DNA of 64,000 bases from the NCBI GenBank assembly GCA_018400295.1, contig JAGYMZ010000008.1, forward strand, positions 1-64,000, read 5' to 3'. Of the stretch, positions 34,879 through 44,257 are shown in pieces. The position numbers and the translations under genes are program-made. Each line of letters opens with the position of its first letter. The stretch's first letter is position 1. The DNA comes from Bacteroidales bacterium. Lineage in GTDB: Bacteria; Bacteroidota; Bacteroidia; Bacteroidales; B18-G4. The notes under the pieces are model-generated. The model ran no database searches, was not told the origin of the DNA, and was given only the letters and a program-made list of their open reading frames with translations.

Positions 34879-35454
34879 TTATGCTTCCAGAAATTTCACC
34901 AGTTTTTTCATGGCCCGGGCACGATGACTGATTTTATTTTTTTCCTTCAGGGGCATTTCAGCGAACGTTTGTTCACAGCCTTCCGGGAGAAATACGGGGT
35001 CGTATCCGAATCCATCATTGCCACGGCGTTTTTCAAGGATCCTGCCCCGTACCTTCCCCGTGAATAGTATTTCATCATCTCCCAGCAAAAGGGCAATCAC
35101 TGTCCTGAACTGTGCATTGCGGTCTTCTTTTCCTTTCAATTCATCCAAAAGCTTATCAATATTTTTGCCGGAATTCCCATCTTCACCTGCATAACGGGCT
35201 GAGTGGACCCCCGGGCTTCCACCCAGGGCGTCCACTTCCAGTCCTGTATCGTCTGCAAAGCAATCCAGTTTGTACCTGTCACGGATATACCGGGCTTTCA
35301 ACAGGGCATTGCCCTCCAGACTTTCTGCCGTTTCCGGAATATCCTCATCCAGTCCCAGCTCCCGTAATCCAATGATCTTATACCCGCCATGTATCAGGTT
35401 TTGTATTTCCTTCAGTTTGTGTTCGTTGTTTGTTGCAAAAATAAGTGATGGCAT
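34879..35454 (-). CDS. rdgB: Non-canonical purine NTP pyrophosphatase (RdgB/HAM1)
   Basis: Hydrolyses dITP, ITP and XTP to monophosphates and so keeps deaminated purines out of DNA and RNA. The 191-residue protein has MPSLIFATNNEHKLKEIQN at the N-terminus, EDTGLEVDALGG-like text (ADDTGLEVDALGGSPGV), ARYAGEDG and the C-terminal FGYDPVFLPEG and SHRARAMKKL. Length is normal. The start lies 4 nt after the SGNH-hydrolase stop, which suggests co-transcription with it. Nothing unusual was seen. Confidence 0.96.
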   Translation of the reverse strand: MPSLIFATNNEHKLKEIQNLIHGGYKIIGLRELGLDEDIPETAESLEGNALLKARYIRDRYKLDCFADDTGLEVDALGGSPGVHSARYAGEDGNSGKNIDKLLDELKGKEDRNAQFRTVIALLLGDDEILFTGKVRGRILEKRRGNDGFGYDPVFLPEGCEQTFAEMPLKEKNKISHRARAMKKLVKFLEA

Positions 35455-35458
35455 TTCC

Positions 35459-36853
35459 TTAAGGATATACGATGGACGGGAACGAAGTTATGGTTACCTG
35501 CGGAACCTGTGCATCGAAATTGGCGTTGATCGCCTCAATACAATAATAAGCTACCAGTGCATTTCCCTGGGGCGACAGGTGCAGGCCGTCAAGTCCGAAC
35601 AAATTTCCTGTTATTCCTTCCGTTGTGAATTCAATACCATCAGCATAAATGCCTGTCTCATGTGCCTGCTTCAATAATGCATGAAAATCCAAATAGGCGA
35701 CATTCGCCGGGAATTTGGTTATAATATCCTGTAATTCAGAATTATATTCATTGATGGTCCCATGGATGTTCGATACTTCCTGATGCGTTAGGACATACTT
35801 GCCGGGTATGGGTTTGGCGCTGCCATATCCCTTGCACTCAACGGAATCCAATACGATTGCCAGAATGTGTTCTCCCTCTTCAATGAAGCGCATTCCTGTT
35901 TGTACGCCGGGATCTTCAATGACGAAGGGATTGGGACCGGCGTCGAAATTTATATTGGGTACCTGTGCGTATGCCATATTGAGGGTATCTGCCTGTCCTC
36001 TTCTTAATATCAGTCCATTGTATGGGATTGTGTTAAAGTACGGACTCATAAGTATGTCCGGGACATTGATCAGGATGCCTTTGGCGTTGTGGGCAAGGGG
36101 GTCGGCCAGGGATGTCAGCACAGTGTTCATGGATTCGGCGTATCCGGGATGTCCAAAGACAGGATCCGGTCCGACCGTGGTTATTTTATGTGCGGGTCCT
36201 CCCTCTTCGCCACCGGCAAGTGCATAGTCAAGCAGGTCATTATTCCCGATCCAGACAGAGAAAAAGGTGGGATCAATGCGCCGGATCTCAGCAATGAGCG
36301 TGTCGTCGCCCGGTACGGGTCCGCTGGCAAAACGGAAGTAATAAGGGTTCAGGGTATCGTATCCCGGTATAAGCATGTGAAAGGACTTAAGGCCGGGGAC
36401 GCCGATATTGTTGAACGGTCCCTGGCTGCTTACCGGGGTCATCAGGGCAGCGGCCATTTCCTGCTGCTTGTTTATATATGAAGGGTCGGTCGGTGCAGGC
36501 CTGTACGCCTCCCCTGTGCAGGTGGGTATTTTCTGAAGGGTTAGCCTGGGAATATAAAAGGTTCCCATGGGTGTGGTTTGCAGACCAATGCCATCCGGGT
36601 ATGACAGCAGGGGTTGTTTGAATTCCCCGCCGCCCACAGGACCGAATTGGGTTGCCATCAGGTTGGGGAAAGAATATTTTTGCCCCTGTTCATAAAGAGC
36701 TCCATCGGTATATCCTGCCGTGAGCGAATTTCCCACAGCAATGAAACGTGAAAAATCCGCCGTGCCCTGGTCTGGCGTGAACTCATCAATTTCAGGCTGA
36801 CATGCGCTGATGAGGGCCAGGATGAATATGTATGATAAATATTTATATTTCAT
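35459..36853 (-). CDS. SGNH/GDSL-type hydrolase lipoprotein
   Basis: A 464-residue exported esterase-type protein. The N-terminus ends in a lipobox (ISAC, lipidated cysteine at about residue 18), followed by an acidic linker, so it is probably a surface or periplasmic lipoprotein. Block I reads AVGNSLTAGYTDG, with the putative nucleophile S43 (GNS instead of the usual GDS). GNNDLLDYAL is the block III-like motif and LFGLDGLHLSPQGNALV provides the D-x-x-H block V. The long insert between blocks I and III is rich in loops. Substrate is unknown; lipid or carbohydrate ester is likely. It is followed at 4 nt by rdgB and preceded by a FadL-type porin gene at 21 nt. Confidence 0.87.
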   Translation of the reverse strand: MKYKYLSYIFILALISACQPEIDEFTPDQGTADFSRFIAVGNSLTAGYTDGALYEQGQKYSFPNLMATQFGPVGGGEFKQPLLSYPDGIGLQTTPMGTFYIPRLTLQKIPTCTGEAYRPAPTDPSYINKQQEMAAALMTPVSSQGPFNNIGVPGLKSFHMLIPGYDTLNPYYFRFASGPVPGDDTLIAEIRRIDPTFFSVWIGNNDLLDYALAGGEEGGPAHKITTVGPDPVFGHPGYAESMNTVLTSLADPLAHNAKGILINVPDILMSPYFNTIPYNGLILRRGQADTLNMAYAQVPNINFDAGPNPFVIEDPGVQTGMRFIEEGEHILAIVLDSVECKGYGSAKPIPGKYVLTHQEVSNIHGTINEYNSELQDIITKFPANVAYLDFHALLKQAHETGIYADGIEFTTEGITGNLFGLDGLHLSPQGNALVAYYCIEAINANFDAQVPQVTITSFPSIVYP

Positions 36854-36874
36854 GGTGATGTGTTTTTTTTGTGA

Positions 36875-38119
36875 TTAAAAATTAAGACTGACCCCGATGC
36901 CCGGGATATGGGTTATGACCTTGTATGTGCCGCTGAATTGGTTCTCCCCGTTTTCATCCAGCAATTGTTTGTCGGATTTCAAACCGTTCAGTTGATCATA
37001 GGAGAGGTCAATACTCAGGTATTCTACCGGCGAATAGGACAGGCCGGCCGTCCAGGCAATCGTATTCAGGCTAACCGTTTCGGGATTGAAATAATCATCG
37101 TTGACCGGTGAGGGATCATAATAGGCACCCAGCCTGAGGGCTAGTTTTTCACTCAGCTCATATTGTGCACCGATCCGGGTTATCCAGCTGTCGTTGTAAT
37201 TTTTTGTAATGCTTGAGTTCAGCACATCACCGCTTTCCTGGAAAGTAAAATCCAGTGTTTCATAAGTGCTCCATTGCACCCAGTCAACTTCCGCAGCTAC
37301 AAGCAGTTGTTTTGTTACCTGGAATGAAATACCGATATCCAGGTTGGCGGGCAATGGCAATGTGGCATCGAAGGTATTCTTTTCAGGTATTTGGGTGCCA
37401 ACCAGTTCCGGTACCGTAAAATCGGCATCGCCGTCTTCCATTTTCATGTCGATTTTGGAACGGTAGTTGACGCCTACACTGATCTTGGTGGTGGGCCGGT
37501 ACATGAGCCCTGCGTTAAAACCTATGTTACTGGTGCTGCCCTCCAGCTTCATCATGGAATGCTCATTATAATTCAAGGATCTTTCCAGATCAACATTGCC
37601 TGTTGCATAGATGAACCCGGCGCCAAGGCTCAGTTTATCGCTGATCTTATATGCGATCGTGGGTTGAATGAACAGGGCGGAAAAGGAAATTTTATGAATG
37701 ATGTACCGTCCTGCCCACGGGATGCCGTCCTCATTTTCTTCTTCCCATTGGGTTGTGCTTCCATACGGGGTATACACGCCCAGTCCGACGGTAATGTTGC
37801 TGCCTATGTTGGCGGCACCATAAATATAAAAGGGCGTACTCAGTGGATTATCTGTCCGGAAGAGGTTTCCCGTACCTTCTTTTTCAAAGGCAACATTGGC
37901 AAAAATACCGTTAACCCCTGCGGAGACGGAAAATTTTGAATCCATGAACGACAAGCCTCCGGGATTGTAGAAAATACTGCTTGCCCCGAAGCTGAGGGGG
38001 GTCCCTATCAGGCCCATGCCTGTTTGTTTTTGCCCCTGTAGCTTGACCTGATATCCTCCTGCCAGGGCGCAAAAACTGAACACTATCATAACAAAGGCAG
38101 ATAAATAAATTCTCTTCAT
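36875..38119 (-). CDS. FadL/TodX (OmpP1) family outer membrane transport protein
   Basis: A 414-residue outer-membrane beta-barrel that moves hydrophobic compounds. From the ATG at 38119 it starts with a signal peptide (MKRIYLSAFVMIVFSFCALA). The text GLIGTPLSFGASSIFYNPGGLSF matches the OmpP1/FadL N-terminal segment, and many alternating hydrophobic beta-strands follow; the protein ends in an aromatic residue (GVSLNF), typical of outer-membrane barrels. The alternative start 30 nt upstream adds a non-signal leader. It is the likely first gene of a run with the SGNH lipoprotein and rdgB. The substrate could be fatty acids or hydrocarbons. Confidence 0.88.
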   Translation of the reverse strand: MKRIYLSAFVMIVFSFCALAGGYQVKLQGQKQTGMGLIGTPLSFGASSIFYNPGGLSFMDSKFSVSAGVNGIFANVAFEKEGTGNLFRTDNPLSTPFYIYGAANIGSNITVGLGVYTPYGSTTQWEEENEDGIPWAGRYIIHKISFSALFIQPTIAYKISDKLSLGAGFIYATGNVDLERSLNYNEHSMMKLEGSTSNIGFNAGLMYRPTTKISVGVNYRSKIDMKMEDGDADFTVPELVGTQIPEKNTFDATLPLPANLDIGISFQVTKQLLVAAEVDWVQWSTYETLDFTFQESGDVLNSSITKNYNDSWITRIGAQYELSEKLALRLGAYYDPSPVNDDYFNPETVSLNTIAWTAGLSYSPVEYLSIDLSYDQLNGLKSDKQLLDENGENQFSGTYKVITHIPGIGVSLNF

Positions 38120-38210
38120 AGCACAAATTTTGGTTAATAATGCATGCAAGTTAGTAAAAATTTAAGGATATGGAAATATTCCCGCATGGAAGGATCCATT
38201 GCGATGTGCA

Positions 38211-39971
38211 TCAAAAAGTTGCGGTGATCCCAAAATGGATCTTGGCGTTCTTCAGGTCAATGGGGTTATCGAATTGCCTGCCCAGCGCGTAGCTTACCGA
38301 AAAGATCCCTGCCTGGGTCGCAAAGTTCAATCCGGCACCAAAACCAAACGGTTTGTCTTTTATGGTTTCCTGCATGGTGTTTTTGGTGTACAGGGCACCA
38401 TTCCAGAAAAGCACAGCATAAGAATTGGCGCCGAACAGGTAGCGTATTTCCGTATTGACGATGGTGAACATGGAAGCAGGAATGGCCTCTTCGTCAAAAC
38501 CCCGCAGGGAATGCAATCCGCCCAGCCGGAACAATTCATTTTCAAACAGGTTTTGGCTGCTGAGGTATCCGAAACGGGTCTGAAGCAACAGGGTGAACTT
38601 TTTGGCCAGGGGGAAGTATCTTCCGGCATCGATCTCTATTTTGTATTGTGTTGTTTGCAAATCCAGGCTGTCGTACAATGCTTCGTTCACGCTTCTGTTT
38701 TTCATGATCTTCTTTTCGCCCACGGCTCCGTTTAATTTAACGACCGTTCCCCGCCGGGGGTTGAATTTATAATCCAGGGATTCAAAATTCCCTTCCAGTC
38801 CGTAAAATGAAGTGCTGACGTCCGCATATTCCGGCAGCGTTGTGGCAAACGCCAATCCATAAGTACTGATCAGGGAGGAGCGCCGGTTTTCAAAGAATGC
38901 TTTAACATAATTGTACCCGTAAAAAATATACTGAATGCCGATGGTATTTGTTACATTCAAATAACTGGTATCCTTTTTATACAATTGCAAGCGGTAGTCA
39001 ACGCCAAAAGGTGTGTTGAACAGATAGGGGTAATTAAAATCCAGGCTCAGGTTCTGGGATGCTTCTTCCAGCTTTTGCCAGTTGAAGTCGATGCGTTCAC
39101 CGCGCCTGAAAATATTCAGGAGTTTCAATTTCACATCTCCCGTAAGCAATACCTTGCCTGTGGTCTTATCGTTGGGAACGATACCGATGATGCCGTCGAA
39201 CTGGCTGGCCCTTTTGTTGTCAATAAAAATGTATACTGTGGCGTTACCGGGTGTAAAAGCGATTTCGTGCGGTTTGACCCTTTGAACAAAAGGCATTTCA
39301 TTGAGTTTTTGCGGGATCCTGACCATCCGTTTTTCATTGTAAACGTCTCCGGGTTTGATTCCAAGATAATTATACAGGTAATTCCGGTTGATGCGTGCAT
39401 CGCCTTTGATGATCAGGCTGTCAATGAAGAACCGTTCGTTTTTTGTCAGGTTCAGGGCAGCGCTGATGCCGTGCGCATCCGGATGGCTGGCCATCCGGAT
39501 GGAATCCAGCCCGATGCTGGCAAACGGATGCCCGTTATTTTCAGCATATCTGAGGATCCTGCGGAGCAATGTTGCAATGGAAGGGTAATGGAACGGTTTG
39601 TTTCCCGAGAAGTATTTCTTCCTGTATCCCGACTGCCTGAGGATATAATCTTCCACATTGCCCGGTCTTAATTCTTTCAAAATGTATGGATCGCCAGGAT
39701 CAATATATACCCGCAGGTGTGTGGAATCGTAAACAAGACTGTCGGCTTGTGCGGTGAGAAACCCTTTTTCAAAAGCCCGTATCAGGAGTTGGTTTATTTC
39801 TTTTTTGCGGTTTTCCGGAGTATTGAAACTTTCCTGGTATTTTATGCGTGCAAAGGAAAATTTCCCGGGTTGCGTGGATTTGACATGCAGGGTGTATTCT
39901 TCTTGTGCTCCAAGAAATAAAGGCAAAAGGAGAAACAAATGCAACAGGATATGGCGGTTGAGATTCAACAA
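38211..39971 (-). CDS. Omp85/BamA-TamA superfamily outer membrane protein
   Basis: A 586-residue protein with a signal peptide (LLHLFLLLPLFLG), two or three POTRA-like segments (about 25-250; RIKYQESFNTPENRKKE, YNYLGIKPGDVYNEKRM) and a C-terminal 16-strand-type barrel. The loop 6 motif appears as GGLHSLRGFDEE (near residue 490), matching the conserved (V/S)RG(F/Y) of Omp85 proteins. It ends in FGITATF with a terminal aromatic. It is shorter than BamA and closer to TamA or to patatin-free surface-antigen proteins. A role in outer-membrane protein or lipid insertion is inferred. It lies between ung and the FadL-type gene. Confidence 0.87.
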   Translation of the reverse strand: MLNLNRHILLHLFLLLPLFLGAQEEYTLHVKSTQPGKFSFARIKYQESFNTPENRKKEINQLLIRAFEKGFLTAQADSLVYDSTHLRVYIDPGDPYILKELRPGNVEDYILRQSGYRKKYFSGNKPFHYPSIATLLRRILRYAENNGHPFASIGLDSIRMASHPDAHGISAALNLTKNERFFIDSLIIKGDARINRNYLYNYLGIKPGDVYNEKRMVRIPQKLNEMPFVQRVKPHEIAFTPGNATVYIFIDNKRASQFDGIIGIVPNDKTTGKVLLTGDVKLKLLNIFRRGERIDFNWQKLEEASQNLSLDFNYPYLFNTPFGVDYRLQLYKKDTSYLNVTNTIGIQYIFYGYNYVKAFFENRRSSLISTYGLAFATTLPEYADVSTSFYGLEGNFESLDYKFNPRRGTVVKLNGAVGEKKIMKNRSVNEALYDSLDLQTTQYKIEIDAGRYFPLAKKFTLLLQTRFGYLSSQNLFENELFRLGGLHSLRGFDEEAIPASMFTIVNTEIRYLFGANSYAVLFWNGALYTKNTMQETIKDKPFGFGAGLNFATQAGIFSVSYALGRQFDNPIDLKNAKIHFGITATF

Positions 39972-40016
39972 TGGATGATTAGCCGGGTTTCTTTTTGTAA
40001 CGAAAAAAACATGTCC

Positions 40017-40697
40017 TTATTCTGGATCCCAATCAATTTCAGGTTCTCCGAGTTTATTCAGGATCGCATTGGTTTTGGAAAAGTGACCACATCCGAAAAA
40101 TCCCCTGTTCGCTGAAAAGGGGGAGGGGTGGGGTGCCTTCAGGACATAATGCCGGGAAGGGTCGATGAGTTCCTGTTTGGCCTGTGCATACTTTCCCCAT
40201 AATAGAAATATGCAGTGCGCTTTTTCACTTGAGATAATCTTAATGATGGCATCTGTAAAGTTTTCCCATCCCTTGTTTTGATGTGAGCCGGCATGGCTGG
40301 CCCTGACGGTCAGGGTCGCATTTAACAGCAATACGCCCTGCCTGGCCCACTTTTCCAGATTGCCCGTTGCTGGTTCGTTAATGCCGAGGTCATTGTTGAG
40401 TTCCTTGAAAATATTTACCAGGGAAGGGGGTTTGCGGATCCCGGCCGGGACTGAAAAGCACAATCCGTGAGCCTGGCCTTTTCCGTGATATGGATCCTGA
40501 CCGAGCAACACTACCCGGACCTTATCGAAGGGAGTGAGATTGAGGGCGTGGAATATATAATTCCCCGGGGGAAATACAGGGTATTTTGACTTCTCATCCA
40601 GAAGGAAGTGTTTCAGGCTGTAAAAATACCCACTGTTGAATTCCTCCCAAAGCAGGGATTTCCAACTGGCTTCAATTTGAGGGTCTGTTTTGTTCAT
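40017..40697 (-). CDS. ung: Uracil-DNA glycosylase (family 1)
   Basis: Removes uracil from DNA in base-excision repair. The 226-residue protein has the water-activating motif LGQDPYHGKGQAHGLCFSV (D68), the DNA-contacting HPSPFS motif (H190) near the C-terminus, and GVLLLNATLTV. The length fits family 1 UDG. The start at 40697 is preceded by a 124-nt divergent gap. It shows no special features. Confidence 0.97.
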   Translation of the reverse strand: MNKTDPQIEASWKSLLWEEFNSGYFYSLKHFLLDEKSKYPVFPPGNYIFHALNLTPFDKVRVVLLGQDPYHGKGQAHGLCFSVPAGIRKPPSLVNIFKELNNDLGINEPATGNLEKWARQGVLLLNATLTVRASHAGSHQNKGWENFTDAIIKIISSEKAHCIFLLWGKYAQAKQELIDPSRHYVLKAPHPSPFSANRGFFGCGHFSKTNAILNKLGEPEIDWDPE

Positions 40698-40751
40698 AAA
40701 AAGCGTCCATGTGGTTTTTGCGTCCTGATTTACAATATGCGGGTCATTTTT

Positions 40752-40782
40752 TTGTTAATATTGTTAAAATAGGTTTACTTTG
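40752..40782 (+). promoter_or_regulatory. Bacteroidota promoter for the small lipoprotein gene
   Basis: TTG (40752-40754), a 20-nt spacer and TTACTTTG (40775-40782, one mismatch to TAnnTTTG). The predicted start lies about 35 nt before the ATG at 40822. Two TGTTAA hexamers lie inside the spacer and -33 region. Confidence 0.55.
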
Positions 40783-40821
40783 TATCAAGGATGCAAATAA
40801 TCAGGATCAAAAGGTAAAAAT

Positions 40822-40950
40822 ATGAAAAAACTGGCCATCATCATTGCAACTGCCATAACCATAAGTATTCTTGTTTCTTCTTGTGGATCCGGACAACGTT
40901 GTGCAGCTTACGGCGAATCTTATAAATTTCAAAAACAACAAAATTATTGA
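40822..40950 (+). CDS. Small lipoprotein of 42 residues
   Basis: An unlisted short gene. MKKLAIIIATAITISILVSSC is a textbook lipoprotein signal with lipobox VSSC and the lipidated cysteine at residue 21. The mature part is only 22 residues, GSGQRCAAYGESYK and a Gln/Lys-rich end, with a second cysteine. It has its own promoter-like sequence about 40-70 nt upstream and no overlap with other genes. The following gene, 74 nt downstream, encodes an outer-membrane-type protein. Small lipoproteins of this sort are easily missed by gene callers. Function is unknown. Confidence 0.72.
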   Translation: MKKLAIIIATAITISILVSSCGSGQRCAAYGESYKFQKQQNY

Positions 40951-41024
40951 TCCATTGATCGGATTACTGACCATATCCCGTTAATGTAATCCATCAATGG
41001 GATCTATATACCTCTGATGGGTTC

Positions 41025-41804
41025 ATGGCAATTAGACATTACACATTCACCATCCTGATTTTTTTTCTGTTCACGCACCATGGGCTGAACGGGCAGGAGG
41101 AACCGGAATTTGATTCCATCCGGGATGTTGTATTATTGCGTAAGCAATTCAGCGGAGGCGTCTTATTGCATAACGAAGGGTGGGGGATCCAGTTCCGGAA
41201 AGGCCGGAACCTTACCTATTTCAAATCTTTCCTTTGGGAAGTTCAGGTGGTGAGCATGAAGTCGCCCAAGCAGATCCGTACCATTAACCCGTATTTTACC
41301 AATGCCAAAAGTTTCGTCTATGGTAAGCTGAACCATGCATATATATTCAGGGGCGGGATCGGGATGGACCGGATGCTGAACAGAAAGCCTTCCTGGGGTG
41401 GGGTGCAATTAAGGTATGTGTTTTACGGGGGCGTTTCCCTTGGAATAACCAAGCCTATATATTTATACATACTTAATTTTACATCTTCCGACTATGATTA
41501 CGAAATCGACATTGAAAAGTACGATCCCGATGAGCATTTCCTTGACAACATATACGGTCGTGCTCCTTTCAGTGAGGGATTGGGTCAGCTGAAGGTGTAT
41601 CCCGGGATATATGGTAAGTTTGGCTTTAATTTTGAATTCGGGACCTACAATTCCAGGATTAAATCCCTGGAAATAGGTGCTATTGTTGATTTCTTTCCCA
41701 TTGGGATTCCCATCATGGCATTTCAGGATGCGCACAATTATTTTCTGGGCTTTTACATCAGCTTTAGCCTGGGTAAGCGCTATAACAGAAATATTACCGA
41801 GTAA
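41025..41804 (+). CDS. Outer-membrane-type protein of unknown function
   Basis: A 259-residue protein with a signal peptide (HYTFTILIFFLFTHHGLNG) and a mature region rich in aromatic and alternating residues (for example GLQLRYVFYGGVSLGI-type text VQLRYVFYGGVSLG, and FGFNFEFGTYNS). I do not recognise a family by name, although similar small barrels are common in Bacteroidota. It probably forms an outer-membrane beta-barrel of eight to ten strands. It follows the small lipoprotein gene on the same strand, and the pair ends at a terminator shared with the convergent T9SS gene. Confidence 0.7.
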   Translation: MAIRHYTFTILIFFLFTHHGLNGQEEPEFDSIRDVVLLRKQFSGGVLLHNEGWGIQFRKGRNLTYFKSFLWEVQVVSMKSPKQIRTINPYFTNAKSFVYGKLNHAYIFRGGIGMDRMLNRKPSWGGVQLRYVFYGGVSLGITKPIYLYILNFTSSDYDYEIDIEKYDPDEHFLDNIYGRAPFSEGLGQLKVYPGIYGKFGFNFEFGTYNSRIKSLEIGAIVDFFPIGIPIMAFQDAHNYFLGFYISFSLGKRYNRNITE

Positions 41805-41842
41805 CCAGGCGTACATACACCATTGTCAATACGGAGCCAGTA

Positions 41843-41877
41843 AAAAAAAGGCTGCCCGGTGAAAGGCAGCCCTTTTT
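41843..41877. terminator. Bidirectional intrinsic terminator
   Basis: A 7-bp stem, GGCTGCC (41850-41856) and GGCAGCC (41865-41871), with an 8-nt loop. It has an A-run before (41842-41849) and a T-run after (41873-41877), so it can stop both the convergent barrel gene and the T9SS gene on the other strand. Confidence 0.85.
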
Positions 41878-41910
41878 GAGATGTGCTTTTGAGTTTTTTG
41901 TTTTATCCTG

Positions 41911-44220
41911 CTATTTAAACAAGGTTATTTTCTTCATGAATGTTGCCTTTCCGGTCTTAAATTTAAGGATGTATATGCCGTTGGGCAGCCCTTTAAGATT
42001 GATCCGGTGTTGTGTATGTCCTTCACCGAAGGCAAGTTCTGCCGAGCTGACCTCATGGCCAAGAAGGTTTAGTACACTCATTTCCAAGCTGATATTGTCA
42101 TTGGAGGCATAATTCACGAATACCAGGCCCTTGCTTGGGTTGGGGAATACCGACATATTCTCTGCAAGTTGTTCTTCAATGCTTTGCGGTCCTACTATCC
42201 GGAATGAGTACAGTTCACTCCACTGCGATGAATCTACATCTTTCACGGCCCTGACTTTCCAAAAATATTCTTTTCCTTCGATCAATGGAAGGGATATTTT
42301 AAAGTCGTTGTCGGGAGCTATGATATACTGGTCGCAGCAGGGACTTGCCATATCAGGGAGGGTATCGTATACCAATTGGTACATGTCTACCCCCTCAATG
42401 TTTTCCCATACCAGGGTTGGCCTGAGGTCAACGTCTTCTGCACCGTTGGCCGGGGATGTAAGAGAAACCTTGTTAATTAATGTGAATGAGAACGGGTCTG
42501 ACCATTCCGATTCATCTTTCAGGTGGTTTGCCCTGACACGCCAGAAATATTCGGTGCCAAATTCCGAAAATTCAAAATCCCCTGAGTTGCTTTCCAGATT
42601 AATGATGAGTGGCAATGTAAAGTTGGGATCGTCATCGAATTCCACGGTATAACCATGCACGCCGGATATTTTTTTCCACTTGAAACGTTCCAGCAGATGC
42701 ACATCCGTTTCTTCATCGTCAGGATCTTCCAGTTCTGGTGATGCCTGGGTCATGAACGTCCAGGTATCCGACCATTTTGTTGTGTCCGTGGCATGTATTC
42801 CCCTGACCCTCCATGCATATACTTTGTTAAAGAACAGGTACTGCATGGTATCCGCGTTGTGTGCTCCGGGAACATTGATGATGTTGTTGGGGGATGTAAA
42901 GGACGTTCCCGTGAAATTCATGACCAGTCCTTTTTCGTCGTCGGGGTGATAGCCTGCGGCAAACCCGAAGCTTGTATTCAGGAATGCAAGTGCATAAAAG
43001 TTGGCTTCCTGGCCGATGGAAATAGGGTTCCAGTGAACACCATCGAATTCTACAGAATTTTCTTCTTCGCCAAGTGCAAAGCCGTTCATCGCATCAGGAA
43101 AAGCTATGACAAACAGATCATCATCCGTGTTGCTTTCCATTTCCACCCATTCGGTCGCATTGTAATTCAGGATCGTCCCCGAATTTCCGCATGCATAACC
43201 ACTGGTTGGTGTGAGGAAAACAACATCATGAAGTTCCTCTGATGTAATTCCTGACTGGTCAGTCCACTCGGTGCCGTCGAAATACTGGATGAGGCCTCCC
43301 GGGCCCACTGCCCAGCCGTTGTTGGCATCGGCGAAACAGATCTTATTCAGTCCGCCGTCAATCGAATCGTTCCAGTAGAGCCAATCGGTGCCATCCCATT
43401 GGAACAGTGCCGTATCCGCACCGGCGATCCAGGCATTGGCGGGGTCCAGCATATGTACACTGTTCAGATCCAGTTCCGTAAGGGTATCCGGGCTGAATGA
43501 CCATTCCGTACCGTCATGGAGCAGGATCAATCCGTTTTCACCAACAGCCATGCCGGTGTTTTCATCCGCAAAAGATACAGCGTGTATATTTTTGGTGGTC
43601 AGGGTGTCCTGGACAAGCATCCAGTCTGTCCCGTCCCAGTGATAGATCACGCCATACTCACCAACGATCCAGACATTGTTTTCATCAATAATTTCTATAT
43701 CCAGCAAGGCTGATTCTGTCGAGATATCATGATTGATGCCCCAATAATAAGTTGTGTCCAGCTGAATTTGATACTTATCCAGTCCTGTAATTTCATCCCA
43801 TTTCAAAATAACATCCGGGGCAATATCGCGCTTCAGGTCATTGGGCTTGTCCAATACGATCGTTTGAATGGTGGTGAACGACCATACCTCCGACCAGTCG
43901 GATATATCCGGCCCATCAACAGCCCTTACCCTCCAGTAATAGGTTGTCGCAAACAACAGGTATTCTATTTGATAACCGGACAGTTCGGTATTGTATGTTT
44001 GTGGATTTGAAAATGCCGGATCCGTATCTACCTGGAGGTCGTATTTTACAATGCCATGCATTCCCGAAACCGCTTCCCAGTTCAGTACGATGTTGGGGAC
44101 CTGCTCTGTTTCCCCATCTTCCGGGGATATCAAATTGGGTGTATACACCCGCGACTGGGCTCCCAGGTGTAAAATGGATATGATCACCAGGAAAATGAGT
44201 GTTGATAACAGTTTTTTCAT
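41911..44220 (-). CDS. T9SS cargo protein with fibronectin-like repeats and Ycf48-like propeller
   Basis: A 769-residue exported protein from the ATG at 44220 (MKKLLSTLIFLVIISILHLG). It has FnIII-like repeats near the N-terminus (PNIVLNWEAV, YYWRVRAVDG) and again after residue 500 (YTVEFDDDPNF, YFWKVRAV). The middle, about residues 165-440, shows repeated W-x-x-G and WDGTDW motifs (SFADENTGMAVGENG, HMLDPANAWIAGADT) like Ycf48/HCF136 propeller blades. The C-terminal about 80 residues are a T9SS type A domain (MSVFPNPSKGLVFV to MKKITLFK). The gene lies 37 nt after a second T9SS gene and is probably co-transcribed with it. The function is unknown, likely binding or adhesion. Confidence 0.86.
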   Translation of the reverse strand: MKKLLSTLIFLVIISILHLGAQSRVYTPNLISPEDGETEQVPNIVLNWEAVSGMHGIVKYDLQVDTDPAFSNPQTYNTELSGYQIEYLLFATTYYWRVRAVDGPDISDWSEVWSFTTIQTIVLDKPNDLKRDIAPDVILKWDEITGLDKYQIQLDTTYYWGINHDISTESALLDIEIIDENNVWIVGEYGVIYHWDGTDWMLVQDTLTTKNIHAVSFADENTGMAVGENGLILLHDGTEWSFSPDTLTELDLNSVHMLDPANAWIAGADTALFQWDGTDWLYWNDSIDGGLNKICFADANNGWAVGPGGLIQYFDGTEWTDQSGITSEELHDVVFLTPTSGYACGNSGTILNYNATEWVEMESNTDDDLFVIAFPDAMNGFALGEEENSVEFDGVHWNPISIGQEANFYALAFLNTSFGFAAGYHPDDEKGLVMNFTGTSFTSPNNIINVPGAHNADTMQYLFFNKVYAWRVRGIHATDTTKWSDTWTFMTQASPELEDPDDEETDVHLLERFKWKKISGVHGYTVEFDDDPNFTLPLIINLESNSGDFEFSEFGTEYFWRVRANHLKDESEWSDPFSFTLINKVSLTSPANGAEDVDLRPTLVWENIEGVDMYQLVYDTLPDMASPCCDQYIIAPDNDFKISLPLIEGKEYFWKVRAVKDVDSSQWSELYSFRIVGPQSIEEQLAENMSVFPNPSKGLVFVNYASNDNISLEMSVLNLLGHEVSSAELAFGEGHTQHRINLKGLPNGIYILKFKTGKATFMKKITLFK

Positions 44221-44257
44221 ATTCAAATATATTTATAAGTTTGAATAAATTTGTTTT

